DNA of 64,000 nucleotides from Franzmannia qiaohouensis (lineage in GTDB: Bacteria > Pseudomonadota > Gammaproteobacteria > Pseudomonadales > Halomonadaceae), in assembly GCF_031451695.1 (NCBI RefSeq), contig NZ_JARWAM010000016.1, positions 1 to 64,000 on the forward strand, given 5' to 3'. A program made the position numbers and the translations under genes. Of the stretch, positions 27,201 to 34,769 are shown piece after piece. A model generated the notes under the pieces. The model made no database searches, was not told the DNA's origin, and saw only the letters and a program-made list of their open reading frames with translations. Within the stretch, counting starts at the first letter, position 1; the number at the start of each line of letters is the position of its first letter.

Positions 27201-27363
27201 TGGCACCCGGCATCGGCGTGACGATCTGCGCCACGCGCACCGTGACCTCGGGATCCTCGGCTCGCGAGATGCCCAGGTAGCTGATCACCGCCCCCAGGAA
27301 GATAACCAGCAGCGCCACCACGGTGACGCGGTTGTAGCGCAGCGCGGCAGCGGTGAGGCTCAT
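24208..27363 (-). CDS. RND efflux transporter permease subunit
   Basis: Proton-driven inner-membrane pump of the AcrB superfamily, 1051 residues, with the two-fold repeat of six helices and a large periplasmic loop. The helix-4 proton-relay motif reads GMLVDNAIVMVES, with one Asp where AcrB has two, and the second half has SLAGIVINNAIVLIDRID. The opening SLTAAALRYNRVTVVALLVIFLG and LSRAEDPEVT-like start (ISRAEDPEVTVRV) fits the TriC-like branch. Its ATG overlaps the adaptor's stop codon by four bases. Substrates cannot be told from sequence. Confidence 0.93.
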   Translation of the reverse strand: MSLTAAALRYNRVTVVALLVIFLGAVISYLGISRAEDPEVTVRVAQIVTPMPGATPERIEQLVSDPLETAIMEMPELDYVESTSRAGVSIIRVELRPDVADVQAGWDKLRRKIGDIQHQLPDEAHPPQINDEFGDVFGIMLSLTGEGFSPAELKQVADDARDRLLQLPDVAKVTLHGYAEERIFLDYNEARLAELEVSPQGLGQLLAARNIVLPGGAIRSGSERLVLEPTGNFESIDDIRRALVPLPEGERVPLGSLVEVYHGYADPPMSRYHASGVPGLALGVAMREGGNITDLGDQVRQRIAEIEAELPIGLEFEELAFQPDRVDERINEFLINLLQAVVLVCVVMLLFLGLRTGLIVASLVPAAILACLAFMGLFDIGLNQVSLGALIIALGMLVDNAIVMVESIQVSTREGKSVRQAALESAAQLRFPLLTASLTTSAAFLPQFLAVSDVGEYTRSLFQVVTITLLSSWLLSLTMIPLLCVALLKPKRETSDAQPADAGEQPAGRVARAVYPRYRRGLLALLRHPLPTLGVVLGLFALTLVGYGYLPKIFFPQAERNLVTVELRLPYSAPIERTREVVEAIEAHLGEALAAERDDAGEWRRDGVTHWGSFIGFGGERYIINHAPEPPSPEYAFMLLQANRWEAVAPLIGELDEWLNDEFPDLRASVKATSFGPPVKVPLSIRLSGNDRERLAEIAEQVRRHTDDQPGTRNVRDDWGDWVKRLRVDVDPARALRAGVTERDVALSLQSALSGIEVSTFRDGDTLVPIMLRHERGELRNADELDDVVVMPQEGGQGVPLAQVAEVKMVWGPPRILRRDRYQTISVESELAPGITAEAMAAELRPWLDAQQADWPSDVFYEFGGEMEASQIGTASIAEKLPIGAMVILVLLVMQFNSLRRPLIILTTIPLSLIGVVFGLLITGSHFGIMTFLGVVSLAGIVINNAIVLIDRIDLERSRGLAPLEAILEAGSRRLRPVVMSTLTTSGGLLPLWLGGGLLWAPMAIAIIFGLLAASIITLCVVPVLYALLMRVPVDKHEAPAGDAEGRAVSG

Positions 27364-28511
27364 CGGTTCGCCTCCAGGCGCACCCGCTGGCCGTCGCTGA
27401 TACGGCTCATGCCGGCGACTACCAGCCGCTCGCCGGCATCGAGTCCGGCAACGATCTCAAGCGACTCGCCCTGGCGTCGCCCGAGGCCTATCTCGCGCCG
27501 CTCGATCTGCGCCAGCGGCCGGTCGTTGGCGTCGGTCTCCGCCGCGTCCTCCTCGAGGGCCACATAGACGTAGTGGCCGGCGTCATCCTCGCCCACCGCC
27601 GCCATCGGCACCCACAGCGAGTCGGCGCCGTTGGCGGCCTGCGGCAGGCGGATCTCGGCGGCCATGCCCGGCGTGAGCGTCGCCGAAGCGCTATCGTCGC
27701 CAACCTCCAGGCTGACCCGCAGCGGCCAGGTCGCCTGGGGCGGCTGCAGCGGCAGGCCGATCTCGGCCACCCGCCCCTGCAGCGTGAGCCCCAGTAGCGG
27801 CAGCTCGACCTCGACCCGATCGCCCTCTTCAACCCGTTCGAGCAGGTCCTCGGAGAGCGCCGCACGCACGTCCATGCCCTCGCCGCAGGCGAGTACCAGC
27901 ACCGGCTGGCCGGCGCCGACGTTCTCCCCCGCTTCGACCAGCCGCTGGGCCACGCGACACGCCCCCGGCGAGTCGAGCTCGGCAAACCCCAACTGGCGTT
28001 CGGCCAGCGCCAGCTGACGCTCGGCACTGCGCTGCTGGGCACGAGCCGACTCGACCTGGGCGCGGGCGGCATCAAGCTGGCGCGCCGGTGCGCTGCCGGC
28101 CTCATACAGGCGCCGGGCACGCTGCCACTCGGCCTCGGCATTGGCCGCAGTGGCCGCCGCACTGGCCAGACCGGCTTGGGCCTGGTCGCGCTGCAGCGTG
28201 ATATCGGTACTGTCGAGGCGCGCCAGCGGCTGGCCGGCCGCGACCCGCTCGCCGACGCTGACCTCGAAGGCATCGAGCTGGCCATCGAGACGAAAACTCA
28301 GGCGGCGGTTGGCCCCCGCCTCGAGCCGCCCGGGCAGGCGCCGCTCGGCATCCGGCACGCCCGGCTCGACTAGCTGGGTGCGCACCGGGCGCAGCGCCTC
28401 CTCGGCGGGGGGGGCACTGTCGCAGCCGATCAGGGCCAAGGCCAGCAGCAGGATGGTCGGGGGGAGAATCCAGGGCGTCATACGCATGGGCTTCCGGGTC
28501 ATGGGTATCAT
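27360..28511 (-). CDS. RND efflux periplasmic adaptor (membrane fusion protein)
   Basis: Lipid-anchored adaptor of 383 residues. The lipobox is LALIGC (C30), followed by a beta-barrel/lipoyl split domain (RLSFRLDGQLDAFEVSVGERV…GQPLARLDS), a long alpha-helical hairpin (about 105-185) rich in Ala, Gln and Arg, and the second lipoyl half. It links the RND pump to the outer-membrane channel encoded upstream. The ATG at 28511 overlaps the TolC-family stop (ATGA). Later ATGs at 28502, 28487 and 28481 would shorten the long n-region of the signal peptide. Confidence 0.93.
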   Translation of the reverse strand: MIPMTRKPMRMTPWILPPTILLLALALIGCDSAPPAEEALRPVRTQLVEPGVPDAERRLPGRLEAGANRRLSFRLDGQLDAFEVSVGERVAAGQPLARLDSTDITLQRDQAQAGLASAAATAANAEAEWQRARRLYEAGSAPARQLDAARAQVESARAQQRSAERQLALAERQLGFAELDSPGACRVAQRLVEAGENVGAGQPVLVLACGEGMDVRAALSEDLLERVEEGDRVEVELPLLGLTLQGRVAEIGLPLQPPQATWPLRVSLEVGDDSASATLTPGMAAEIRLPQAANGADSLWVPMAAVGEDDAGHYVYVALEEDAAETDANDRPLAQIERREIGLGRRQGESLEIVAGLDAGERLVVAGMSRISDGQRVRLEANR

Positions 28512-30706
28512 TGCGGCAAGCTTGCCAGCAGGCGGTCGCGGTCGGCGGGGGTGAGCGGGCCCGGCAGCATGCCCAGGGCGCGCTGCAGATGTATCAGCGA
28601 CTGCAGGTACTGCCAGCGCGCCTCGACCTCGGCCAGTTGGGCCTGGCGTGCGCTGGTCTGGGCATCGAGCAGCGCGACCTGCTCGGCGGCGCCCTCGCGC
28701 CAGGCCGACTCGACGAGATCACGGGCCGCCACGGCGTTGTCGCGGGAGGTCTCGCGCAGGCCGATGCGCCGCCAGGCGGCGGCCAGTTCGACGCTCGCCG
28801 CGCGCAGCTGGGTCTCGATACCCTGCCGGGCATCCTCTTCGCGCAGGGTGACACTCTCCAACTGGCGCGCGCTGCGTTCGCGCTCGAGGCTACGGCGCCC
28901 GCCGGCATACAGCGGCAGGCGCGCCGAAATCCCCACGCTCCAGGCGTCCGAGCCGGTCTCGGGGAACGTCACGCCGGCGTCGTCGAGGGCGGCCACGCCG
29001 GCCTGCACCGCGGCAGCATCGGACTCCCAGGGGGCGCTGTCGCCTGCGCCGTCACGGTAGAGCTCACGCTCGTAGCTGACCTGCAGGCCCACCTCCGGCG
29101 CCCAGAAGGCGCGCCGCCGCGAGACCAGCTCGCGCTGGGCCGCCTCGCGCCCCGCAGCCAGCGCCTGCAGCTCGCGGGAGTCGCGCAGCGCGTCCGCCAG
29201 CAGCTGCGTCTGCCACTGTTCGAGGCGCGCCGGGCTGCGCACCGCCGCAGCGAAGCGTTCATCACCAGCCAGCCACTCGGGCCGCCGGGTATCCGGCGCC
29301 TGGGGTCGCAGCGCCGCCGACGGCGCACGGCCCAAGCGGCGGTTGAGTGCCAGCCTGAGCTGCTCGCGCTGGGCCTGCGCCTGGTCGAGCCGCTCACGGG
29401 CCTGGGCGCGCTCGCTTTCGAAGCGCATCCGCTCCTCGCGGCCGGCGGCACCGGCCGCCTCGCGCCGCTCGGCCTGGCGCAGATTGGCATCGACCAGTTC
29501 GAGGTCTTCGCGCAGCACCTCGAGCTGGGCATCGAGACGCAGCGCGTCGAGAAACTCGCGGGCGGTCTCCAGCGCCAGGTCGAGGCTCTCGACCTCCAAC
29601 TCGGCGCGGCGCACCCGGTCGAGGCTCGCGCTGACCGTCAGCGCGGCCAGGGCAGGCTCCGAGAACAGCAGCTGCTCGAGGGTCACGCCGGCGGTGGCGC
29701 GGCGCTCGGGCTGCTGGCCAAGTCCCAGGGCGGCGCGCTGCTCATCGATCTGGCGGCCGGTGGCCTCGAGATAGAGATTGGGCCGCCAGCGCGAGCGCGC
29801 CTCGTCCTCTGCCAGCGCCTCGGTGTCGACCTCGTGGCGGGCGATTTCGAGGTTCAGGTTGTCGGACAGCGCCAGTGCTATCGCCTGCTCGAGGCTCAGG
29901 GTACCCGCCTCACTCGCATCGCCAGGGGCCTCGCCCCACGACGCCTCGAGCAGTCGCGCGCGGGTCAGCAAGGCAAAGTCCGGCGACCAGCCGAGCGCCC
30001 TTGCCGTAGCCAGGTTGAGCCACTCGCGCCCCTGGGTCGGCCAGGCATCCAGCGCCTCGACCGGGCGACCGGCGGCACGATCGTCGAGACGCAGCGCCAG
30101 CCGCCGCAGCCAGGCGGCTTCATCTACCGCCCCGGGCAACGACAGCAGCGCGCCGTGCTCGACCTGGGCGGGGTCGGAGAGCGCCACGCCGGGCACGCCG
30201 GCGTCCGTGAGCGCCTCGAACCAGTCGCGCTGGGCGTCGGCGTCGAGCGCCGGCAGCGCCAGGATCAAGGCGATGTCGGCGGCGGCGATCTCGGCAATGG
30301 CGTCGTGGCGTGGGGGGTGCAGTGAGAGCCTGATATCGCGGGCCGAGGCGCGCTCGGCAAGCAGCTCAGCGGCGCGCTGGGCCTGCGCCGCCGGGCCGAC
30401 GATGGCGATATGCCGCAGCGCGGTACCCCCGGCCAGGTCGTCGGGCAGATGAATAAAGGGGTCGCGCTCACCGCGTAGTCCCTGCTCGAGGTCGTCGGCG
30501 TCGCGAAAGGACGGCGCCTGCGCATCGCCGATCAGCCTCAGCGGCTCGCGGCCGGCGCTGAGGCGCTCTAGCTCGGCTTCTAGCTGTACCAGTGACGCGC
30601 TGCCACGCGGCAGATCCGCCGGCGCCACGCTGACGCTGGCCGCCCAGGCCACCACCGGCAGCCAGGCGACCAGCGCCATCATTCCCTTGAGGCTCCCTGC
30701 GATCAT
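28508..30706 (-). CDS. TolC-family outer-membrane protein fused to an N-terminal ABC substrate-binding-like domain
   Basis: First gene of the RND operon. Residues from about 269 onward form a TolC-type channel: LSLEQAIALALSDNLNLEIARHE, long Arg/Ala/Glu coiled helices, SVGISARLPLYAGGRRSLE. At 732 residues it is about 270 longer than TolC. After a signal peptide, residues 30-255 resemble the ABC_sub_bind (PF04392-like) fold: ALRHIAIVGPAAQAQRAAEL, IAAADIALILALPALDA, DAGVPGVALSDPAQVEHGAL, and a closing WLNLATARALGWSPDFALL that is typical of the end of that family. The role of the extra domain is unknown; a periplasmic ligand sensor or gate is a guess. I start at ATG 30706 (GAGAG upstream); GTG 30712 is also possible. 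Confidence 0.85.
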   Translation of the reverse strand: MIAGSLKGMMALVAWLPVVAWAASVSVAPADLPRGSASLVQLEAELERLSAGREPLRLIGDAQAPSFRDADDLEQGLRGERDPFIHLPDDLAGGTALRHIAIVGPAAQAQRAAELLAERASARDIRLSLHPPRHDAIAEIAAADIALILALPALDADAQRDWFEALTDAGVPGVALSDPAQVEHGALLSLPGAVDEAAWLRRLALRLDDRAAGRPVEALDAWPTQGREWLNLATARALGWSPDFALLTRARLLEASWGEAPGDASEAGTLSLEQAIALALSDNLNLEIARHEVDTEALAEDEARSRWRPNLYLEATGRQIDEQRAALGLGQQPERRATAGVTLEQLLFSEPALAALTVSASLDRVRRAELEVESLDLALETAREFLDALRLDAQLEVLREDLELVDANLRQAERREAAGAAGREERMRFESERAQARERLDQAQAQREQLRLALNRRLGRAPSAALRPQAPDTRRPEWLAGDERFAAAVRSPARLEQWQTQLLADALRDSRELQALAAGREAAQRELVSRRRAFWAPEVGLQVSYERELYRDGAGDSAPWESDAAAVQAGVAALDDAGVTFPETGSDAWSVGISARLPLYAGGRRSLERERSARQLESVTLREEDARQGIETQLRAASVELAAAWRRIGLRETSRDNAVAARDLVESAWREGAAEQVALLDAQTSARQAQLAEVEARWQYLQSLIHLQRALGMLPGPLTPADRDRLLASLPQ

Positions 30707-30874
30707 GATCACTCTCGCTTGATCGTTATTGCGTCATGTCCGAAACGCGCGGCCTGTTCCGACCTTGGGCGCGACTGCTGTGCCAGAGTTTAAACGAGTG
30801 ATTGAATTTTACCAGCCGGCCTGAGAAGGCCACCCTGAAAGGGAGAACGGCACCCTTGCCTTGGTGCTACCAGC

Positions 30875-30901
30875 AAAAAGCCCGCCGGTTAACGGCGGGC
30901 T
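30875..30901 (-). terminator. intrinsic terminator after the 78-residue gene
   Basis: A perfect 9-bp stem, AGCCCGCCG / CGGCGGGCT, with a 5-base loop. On the minus strand it is followed by TTTTTGC. It lies 26 bases past the stop of the small gene at 30927 and closes the topA-side transcript. The rest of 30707-30926 holds the leader of the efflux operon; no clear promoter or operator was found in it. Confidence 0.85.
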
Positions 30902-30926
30902 CGATCGTAAATTGCGCAGCGTTGAC

Positions 30927-31163
30927 TCAGTGCAGGGTGGCGGGGAAGGCCTGGTCGTCGCTCTCTTCCTGCCACAGTTTACTGCGGGTAATAGCGTGGT
31001 CGATCATCTCCTGGGCGACCTCGAAGCGGCTCTGGCGCAGCAGCTCGGCGGCCTCCTCGGAGAAACGAATGCGCAGCAGCGGCTCGCCCTCGCCCTCGGC
31101 GGGTCGCAGCACGATCTCGCCGTCGCTGAGCTCGACGATTTCCAGGATAGCGGTATCAGACAC
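30927..31163 (-). CDS. conserved hypothetical protein, 78 residues (PA3009-like position)
   Basis: A small acidic protein beginning SDTAILEIVELSDGEIVLR and continuing with a beta-rich then helical pattern (RIRFSEEAAELLRQSRFEV). I do not recognise a functional domain. A small gene of this kind lies beside topA in Pseudomonas (PA3009, from memory), so it is probably conserved and not spurious. The GTG at 31163 has GAGAGG six bases upstream, and a strong terminator follows the stop. It lies 181 bases after the next gene, so it could have its own promoter. Confidence 0.75.
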   Translation of the reverse strand: MSDTAILEIVELSDGEIVLRPAEGEGEPLLRIRFSEEAAELLRQSRFEVAQEMIDHAITRSKLWQEESDDQAFPATLH

Positions 31164-31283
31164 GGCGACCTCTCTCCCAGCGTGGGGACACTAGCGGTGA
31201 CAACAAAAAACGACCAGGGCAAGGACCATGGTCGTCGTCTTGATGGCCAGACTACCACTTAGGGCGGCGCGGCGTCACCACTG

Positions 31284-31322
31284 AAACCTCCTCTTCTGCC
31301 TGTCCCTGGCGTCCTTCGTCTA
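31284..31322 (-). repeat. possible fragment of the dispersed repeat (left end only)
   Basis: Read on the minus strand this resembles the left end of copies 2 and 5 (AGGACGCC-GGG…GAGGAGGTTT) with scattered mismatches, about 25 of 36 positions by eye. The right half is absent. It may be an eroded copy in the gap between the two small genes near topA. Confidence 0.3.
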
Positions 31323-31344
31323 AGGGCAATAGCGATAGCCTTGG

Positions 31345-31806
31345 TCACCACTCCTCGCTGGTTTCGCGCAGGGTGGCAAGGGTCGCCTTGAACCCGGCGA
31401 GGGCCTCGCCCAGCTCGTCGGCCAGGCTGTGCTGGGCGGCGCTGACGATCAGGCCGCTGCGCGGCGGCTGGCGGCGTGCCGCGCCCTCCACGGCGTGCAG
31501 CGCCTCGAGGCGCGCCAGCAACACGTCCAGCCAGCTGCCGTCGCGGCGCGCCAGCTCGCGCAGGTGCTCGAGGGCGGCCAGCGGCGGACTGTCGTCGGCG
31601 AGCAGCTCGCGCCAGTCGTGGCGCGCCAGCAAGGCATGCTCGGTGAGTTCGCGCAGCGCGGCATTCAAGGCCAGCTCGAGCAGGGCCAGGGCGCCCTCCT
31701 CCTGCGCCATGCGGCGTGCCGCGGCGTGTTCGTCGTCACCCGGCGCCTGAGCGAGCAGCAGCTCGGCCTGGTAGAGCAGCTGGTTGGTGCGCCCGCGGGG
31801 GGTCAT
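31345..31806 (-). CDS. DUF6586-like hypothetical protein
   Basis: A 153-residue, nearly all-helical protein starting TPRGRTNQLLYQAELLLAQA, rich in Ala, Leu and Arg. A protein of this size and N-terminal pattern (RTNQ…) follows topA in Pseudomonas and is, from memory, called DUF6586; no function is known. The ATG at 31806 overlaps the topA stop (ATGA), so it is translated with topA. The longer frame to 31830 is topA sequence in another frame. Confidence 0.7.
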   Translation of the reverse strand: MTPRGRTNQLLYQAELLLAQAPGDDEHAAARRMAQEEGALALLELALNAALRELTEHALLARHDWRELLADDSPPLAALEHLRELARRDGSWLDVLLARLEALHAVEGAARRQPPRSGLIVSAAQHSLADELGEALAGFKATLATLRETSEEW

Positions 31807-34439
31807 TTGCGCTTGTCCTCCACCTGCCACTTGCCGTTCTCGTAGAGCGCCTTCCAGCCGGTGGCCTTGCCGTCCTCGTCGGTCATCACGAACTGGCTCT
31901 TGGTCTTGCGCGAGAAGCGGATCTGCGCCGGCCGCCCGTCCGGGTCCTCGCTGGGCGCCTCGAGCAGGAAGTGATACTTCTCGGGCAGCTCCTCGGCGTG
32001 GGCCTTGAGCTCCTTGACCAGCGGCGGGCGGGTCTCGCGGTTCTTGGGAAACTGACTGGCGGCCAGGAACAGGCCGCTGGCGCCGTCGCGCAGCACGTAG
32101 TGGTCATCGACCTTCTGGCAGGCCAGCTCGGGCATCGGGATCGGGTCGATCTTGGGCGGCGCCACCTCGCCGCTCTTGAGCAGCTTGCGGGTGTTCTTGC
32201 ACTCGCTGTTGGTACAACCGAAGTACTTGCCGAAGCGGCCGCTCTTGAGCTGCATCTCGCTGCCGCACTTGTCGCACTCGATGACCGGGCCTTCGTAGCC
32301 CTTGAGCTTGAAGCGCCCCTGCTCCACCTCGTGGCCGTCGCAGTCTGGGCTATTACCGCAGATATGCAGCTTGCGGGTCTCGTCGATCAGATAGCTGTCC
32401 ATCGCCGTGCCGCACTTGGGGCAGCGGTGCTTGGCGCGCAGCGCCTCGGTCTCGGCCTCTTCGCCGGCGTCGGCGGCTACCGCCTCCTCGCCGGGGATCA
32501 GGTCGATGGTGGTCTTGCAGCGCTCCTTGGGCGGCAGGTTGTAGCCCGAGCAGCCCAGGAAGACCCCGGTGGAGGCGGTGCGGATCTGCATCTTGCGCCC
32601 GCAGGTCGGGCAGTCGATGCCGGTCGGCACCGGCTGGTTGGGGCGCATGCCATCTTCGCTCTCGGCGATCTCGAGCTCTTTCTTGAACTCGGCGTAGAAG
32701 GCGTCGAGCAGCGCCTGCCAGTTGCGCTCGCCCTCGGCGACTTCGTCTAGGCCGTCTTCCATGCGCGCGGTGAACGAGAAGTCCATCAGGTCGGGAAACG
32801 ACTCCTTGAGACGCTCGGTGACGATATCGCCGAGCTTCTCGGCATAGAAGCGCCGGCTCTCGAGCTTGACATAGCCGCGGTCCTGGATGGTCGAGATGAT
32901 CGAGGCGTAGGTCGACGGCCGGCCGATGCCGCGCTTCTCCAGCTCCTTGACCAGGCTCGCCTCGGTGAAGCGCGCCGGCGGCTTGGTGAAGTGCTGCTGC
33001 GGATCGAGCTGCTCGAGGGTCATCGACGTGCCCTCGGCGAGGTCGGGCAGCGACTGGTCCTCGTTCTTGCCCGACGGCTTCATTACCCGGGTATAGCCGT
33101 CGAACTTGAGCACCCGGCCCTTGGCGCGCAGCTCATAGCCGTCGACCTCCACCGTCAGGGTGCTGGACAGATACTCCGCCGGGGTCATCTGGCAGGCCAC
33201 GAACTGGCGCCAGATCAACTCATAGAGCCGTTCGGAGTCACGCTCCATACCGGAAAGGTCGCTGGCCTTGAGGGTGACGTCGGAGGGGCGAATCGCCTCG
33301 TGGGCCTCCTGGGCGCCCTCCTTGCTGGAGTAGCGGTTGGGCGCCTCGGGCAGGTAGCGCTTGCCGTAGGCCTGCTCGATATGCTCGCGCACGCCGTCCA
33401 CCGCATCCTTGGAGAGATTGGTGGAGTCGGTCCGCATGTAGGTGATATAGCCCGCCTCATAGAGGCGCTGGGCCAGGGTCATGGTCTTCTTGACCGAGAA
33501 ACCCAGGCGGCCGCTGGCGGCCTGCTGCAGGGTCGAGGTAATAAAGGGCGCATTGGGCTTGGAGCGGGTCGGCTTGTCCTCCCGCGCGGTAATCGCCAGG
33601 CTCGCCTTGCGCAGCGCGGCGATGCGTTCCAGGGTTTCGGTCTCCGAGGTGGGCCGGAAGGCCTTGCCATCCTGGCGCACCAGTTCGAAGCGGATCGGAT
33701 CGGCCTTGGCGTCGTCGGCCACCGCCAGGTCGGCGTGGACGTCCCAGAACTCCTCGGGCACAAAGGCACGGATCTCGCGCTCGCGCTCGACGATCAGACG
33801 CACCGCCACCGACTGCACGCGACCGGCGGAGAGCCCGCGGGCGACCTTGGCCCATAGCAGCGGCGAGAGCATGAAGCCCACCACGCGATCGAGGAAGCGC
33901 CGCGCCTGCTGCGCCTCGACGCGCTCGATATTGAGGCTGCCAGGCTCCTTGAAGGCCTCCTGGATGGCGTTCTTGGTGATCTCGTTGAACACTACCCGCT
34001 TGTAGCGCGAGGGGTCACCGCCGATGGTCTCCTGAAGGTGCCAGGCAATCGCCTCCCCTTCGCGGTCCAAATCCGTCGCCAGATAGACGGCGTCGGCCTT
34101 CTCGGCGTGCTTCTGCAGCTCGGCGACCACCTTCTCCTTGCCCGGCAGCACCTCGTAGTGCGCTTCCCAGCCATGCTCGGGGTCGATGCCCATGCGCCGG
34201 ATCAGCTGATCCCACGACTTGTGCTTCTTGTATACCGCCTTCTCTTCCGGCGACATCTTGCGTGTCGCAGCGGCCTGGCGGGCGCGCTCCTTAGGGTCGG
34301 AGGCTGCCTTGCCCGAGCCGCTGGTCGGCAGGTCACGGATATGACCCACGCTCGACTTCACGATGAAATCGTTGCCGAGGTACTTATTGATCGTCTTGGC
34401 CTTGGCCGGCGACTCGACGATGACCAGTGACTTGCCCAT
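31803..34439 (-). CDS. topA: DNA topoisomerase I
   Basis: Type IA topoisomerase that relaxes negative supercoils. The 878 residues (E. coli 865) open with the Toprim domain (GKSLVIVESPAKAKTINKYL, DLDREGEAIAWH) and hold the active-site tyrosine in YITYMRTDST (near residue 333). Three C-terminal four-cysteine zinc ribbons follow (CPTCGRKM…, CPKCGTAM…, CDKCGSEM…), then further topoisomerase C-terminal repeats. The start is ATG 34439 with GGAGC upstream; the 20 residues of frame before it are not family sequence. Confidence 0.97.
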   Translation of the reverse strand: MGKSLVIVESPAKAKTINKYLGNDFIVKSSVGHIRDLPTSGSGKAASDPKERARQAAATRKMSPEEKAVYKKHKSWDQLIRRMGIDPEHGWEAHYEVLPGKEKVVAELQKHAEKADAVYLATDLDREGEAIAWHLQETIGGDPSRYKRVVFNEITKNAIQEAFKEPGSLNIERVEAQQARRFLDRVVGFMLSPLLWAKVARGLSAGRVQSVAVRLIVEREREIRAFVPEEFWDVHADLAVADDAKADPIRFELVRQDGKAFRPTSETETLERIAALRKASLAITAREDKPTRSKPNAPFITSTLQQAASGRLGFSVKKTMTLAQRLYEAGYITYMRTDSTNLSKDAVDGVREHIEQAYGKRYLPEAPNRYSSKEGAQEAHEAIRPSDVTLKASDLSGMERDSERLYELIWRQFVACQMTPAEYLSSTLTVEVDGYELRAKGRVLKFDGYTRVMKPSGKNEDQSLPDLAEGTSMTLEQLDPQQHFTKPPARFTEASLVKELEKRGIGRPSTYASIISTIQDRGYVKLESRRFYAEKLGDIVTERLKESFPDLMDFSFTARMEDGLDEVAEGERNWQALLDAFYAEFKKELEIAESEDGMRPNQPVPTGIDCPTCGRKMQIRTASTGVFLGCSGYNLPPKERCKTTIDLIPGEEAVAADAGEEAETEALRAKHRCPKCGTAMDSYLIDETRKLHICGNSPDCDGHEVEQGRFKLKGYEGPVIECDKCGSEMQLKSGRFGKYFGCTNSECKNTRKLLKSGEVAPPKIDPIPMPELACQKVDDHYVLRDGASGLFLAASQFPKNRETRPPLVKELKAHAEELPEKYHFLLEAPSEDPDGRPAQIRFSRKTKSQFVMTDEDGKATGWKALYENGKWQVEDKRK

Positions 34440-34769
34440 AGTGCTCCACATTCCTGTTGTCCGGGCCAGCGCCCTGGACCTGCGAGTCGTTCGCCACACG
34501 TACTACTACATGTACTACGCGGCGTTGGAAAAATGCGCCTACCCTAACCCAGTGCCAGAAGCCGCGCTAGTCTCGGCGCTGGCGCCGAGCCGCCACGCTC
34601 CTTTGACCCTAGACCGCCGGGAGTGGGCTCGGCAAGACGTTTCCCGGGTCGAGCCCTTGGTGTAGTATCATGTAGTAAAATCACTACATAATACCAAGCA
34701 CGCCGGCCGAGCCTGTGCCGAGAGCGCATAGGCCACTGATTCACCGGCACTATTCTTCAGGAGAGACAG
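34440..34769. other. intergenic region between divergent topA and pyk
   Basis: A 330-base gap without a gene. Near topA is GTACTACTACATGTACTACG (34499-34518), an imperfect palindrome built on the same ACTACATG/CATGTAGT element as the site near pyk at 34661-34688. Between them is GC-rich sequence with a GGCGCTGGCGCC palindrome. No clear -35/-10 pair for either gene was found. Confidence 0.5.
34671..34688. promoter_or_regulatory. palindrome upstream of pyk, possibly HexR-type operator
   Basis: TGTAGT–AAAATC–ACTACA is a perfect 6-bp inverted repeat, with an extra TGTAGT half-site at 34661-34666. HexR sites in gammaproteobacteria have TGTARn…nYTACA halves and commonly control pyk, gap and zwf, so the half-sites fit. 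The central spacing here is longer than the consensus I remember, so another regulator is possible. Confidence 0.4.

Noticed and set aside
28511..30325. 604-codon plus-strand frame opposite the TolC-family gene
   Set aside because: It mirrors the TolC gene codon for codon, and its start coincides with that gene's stop.
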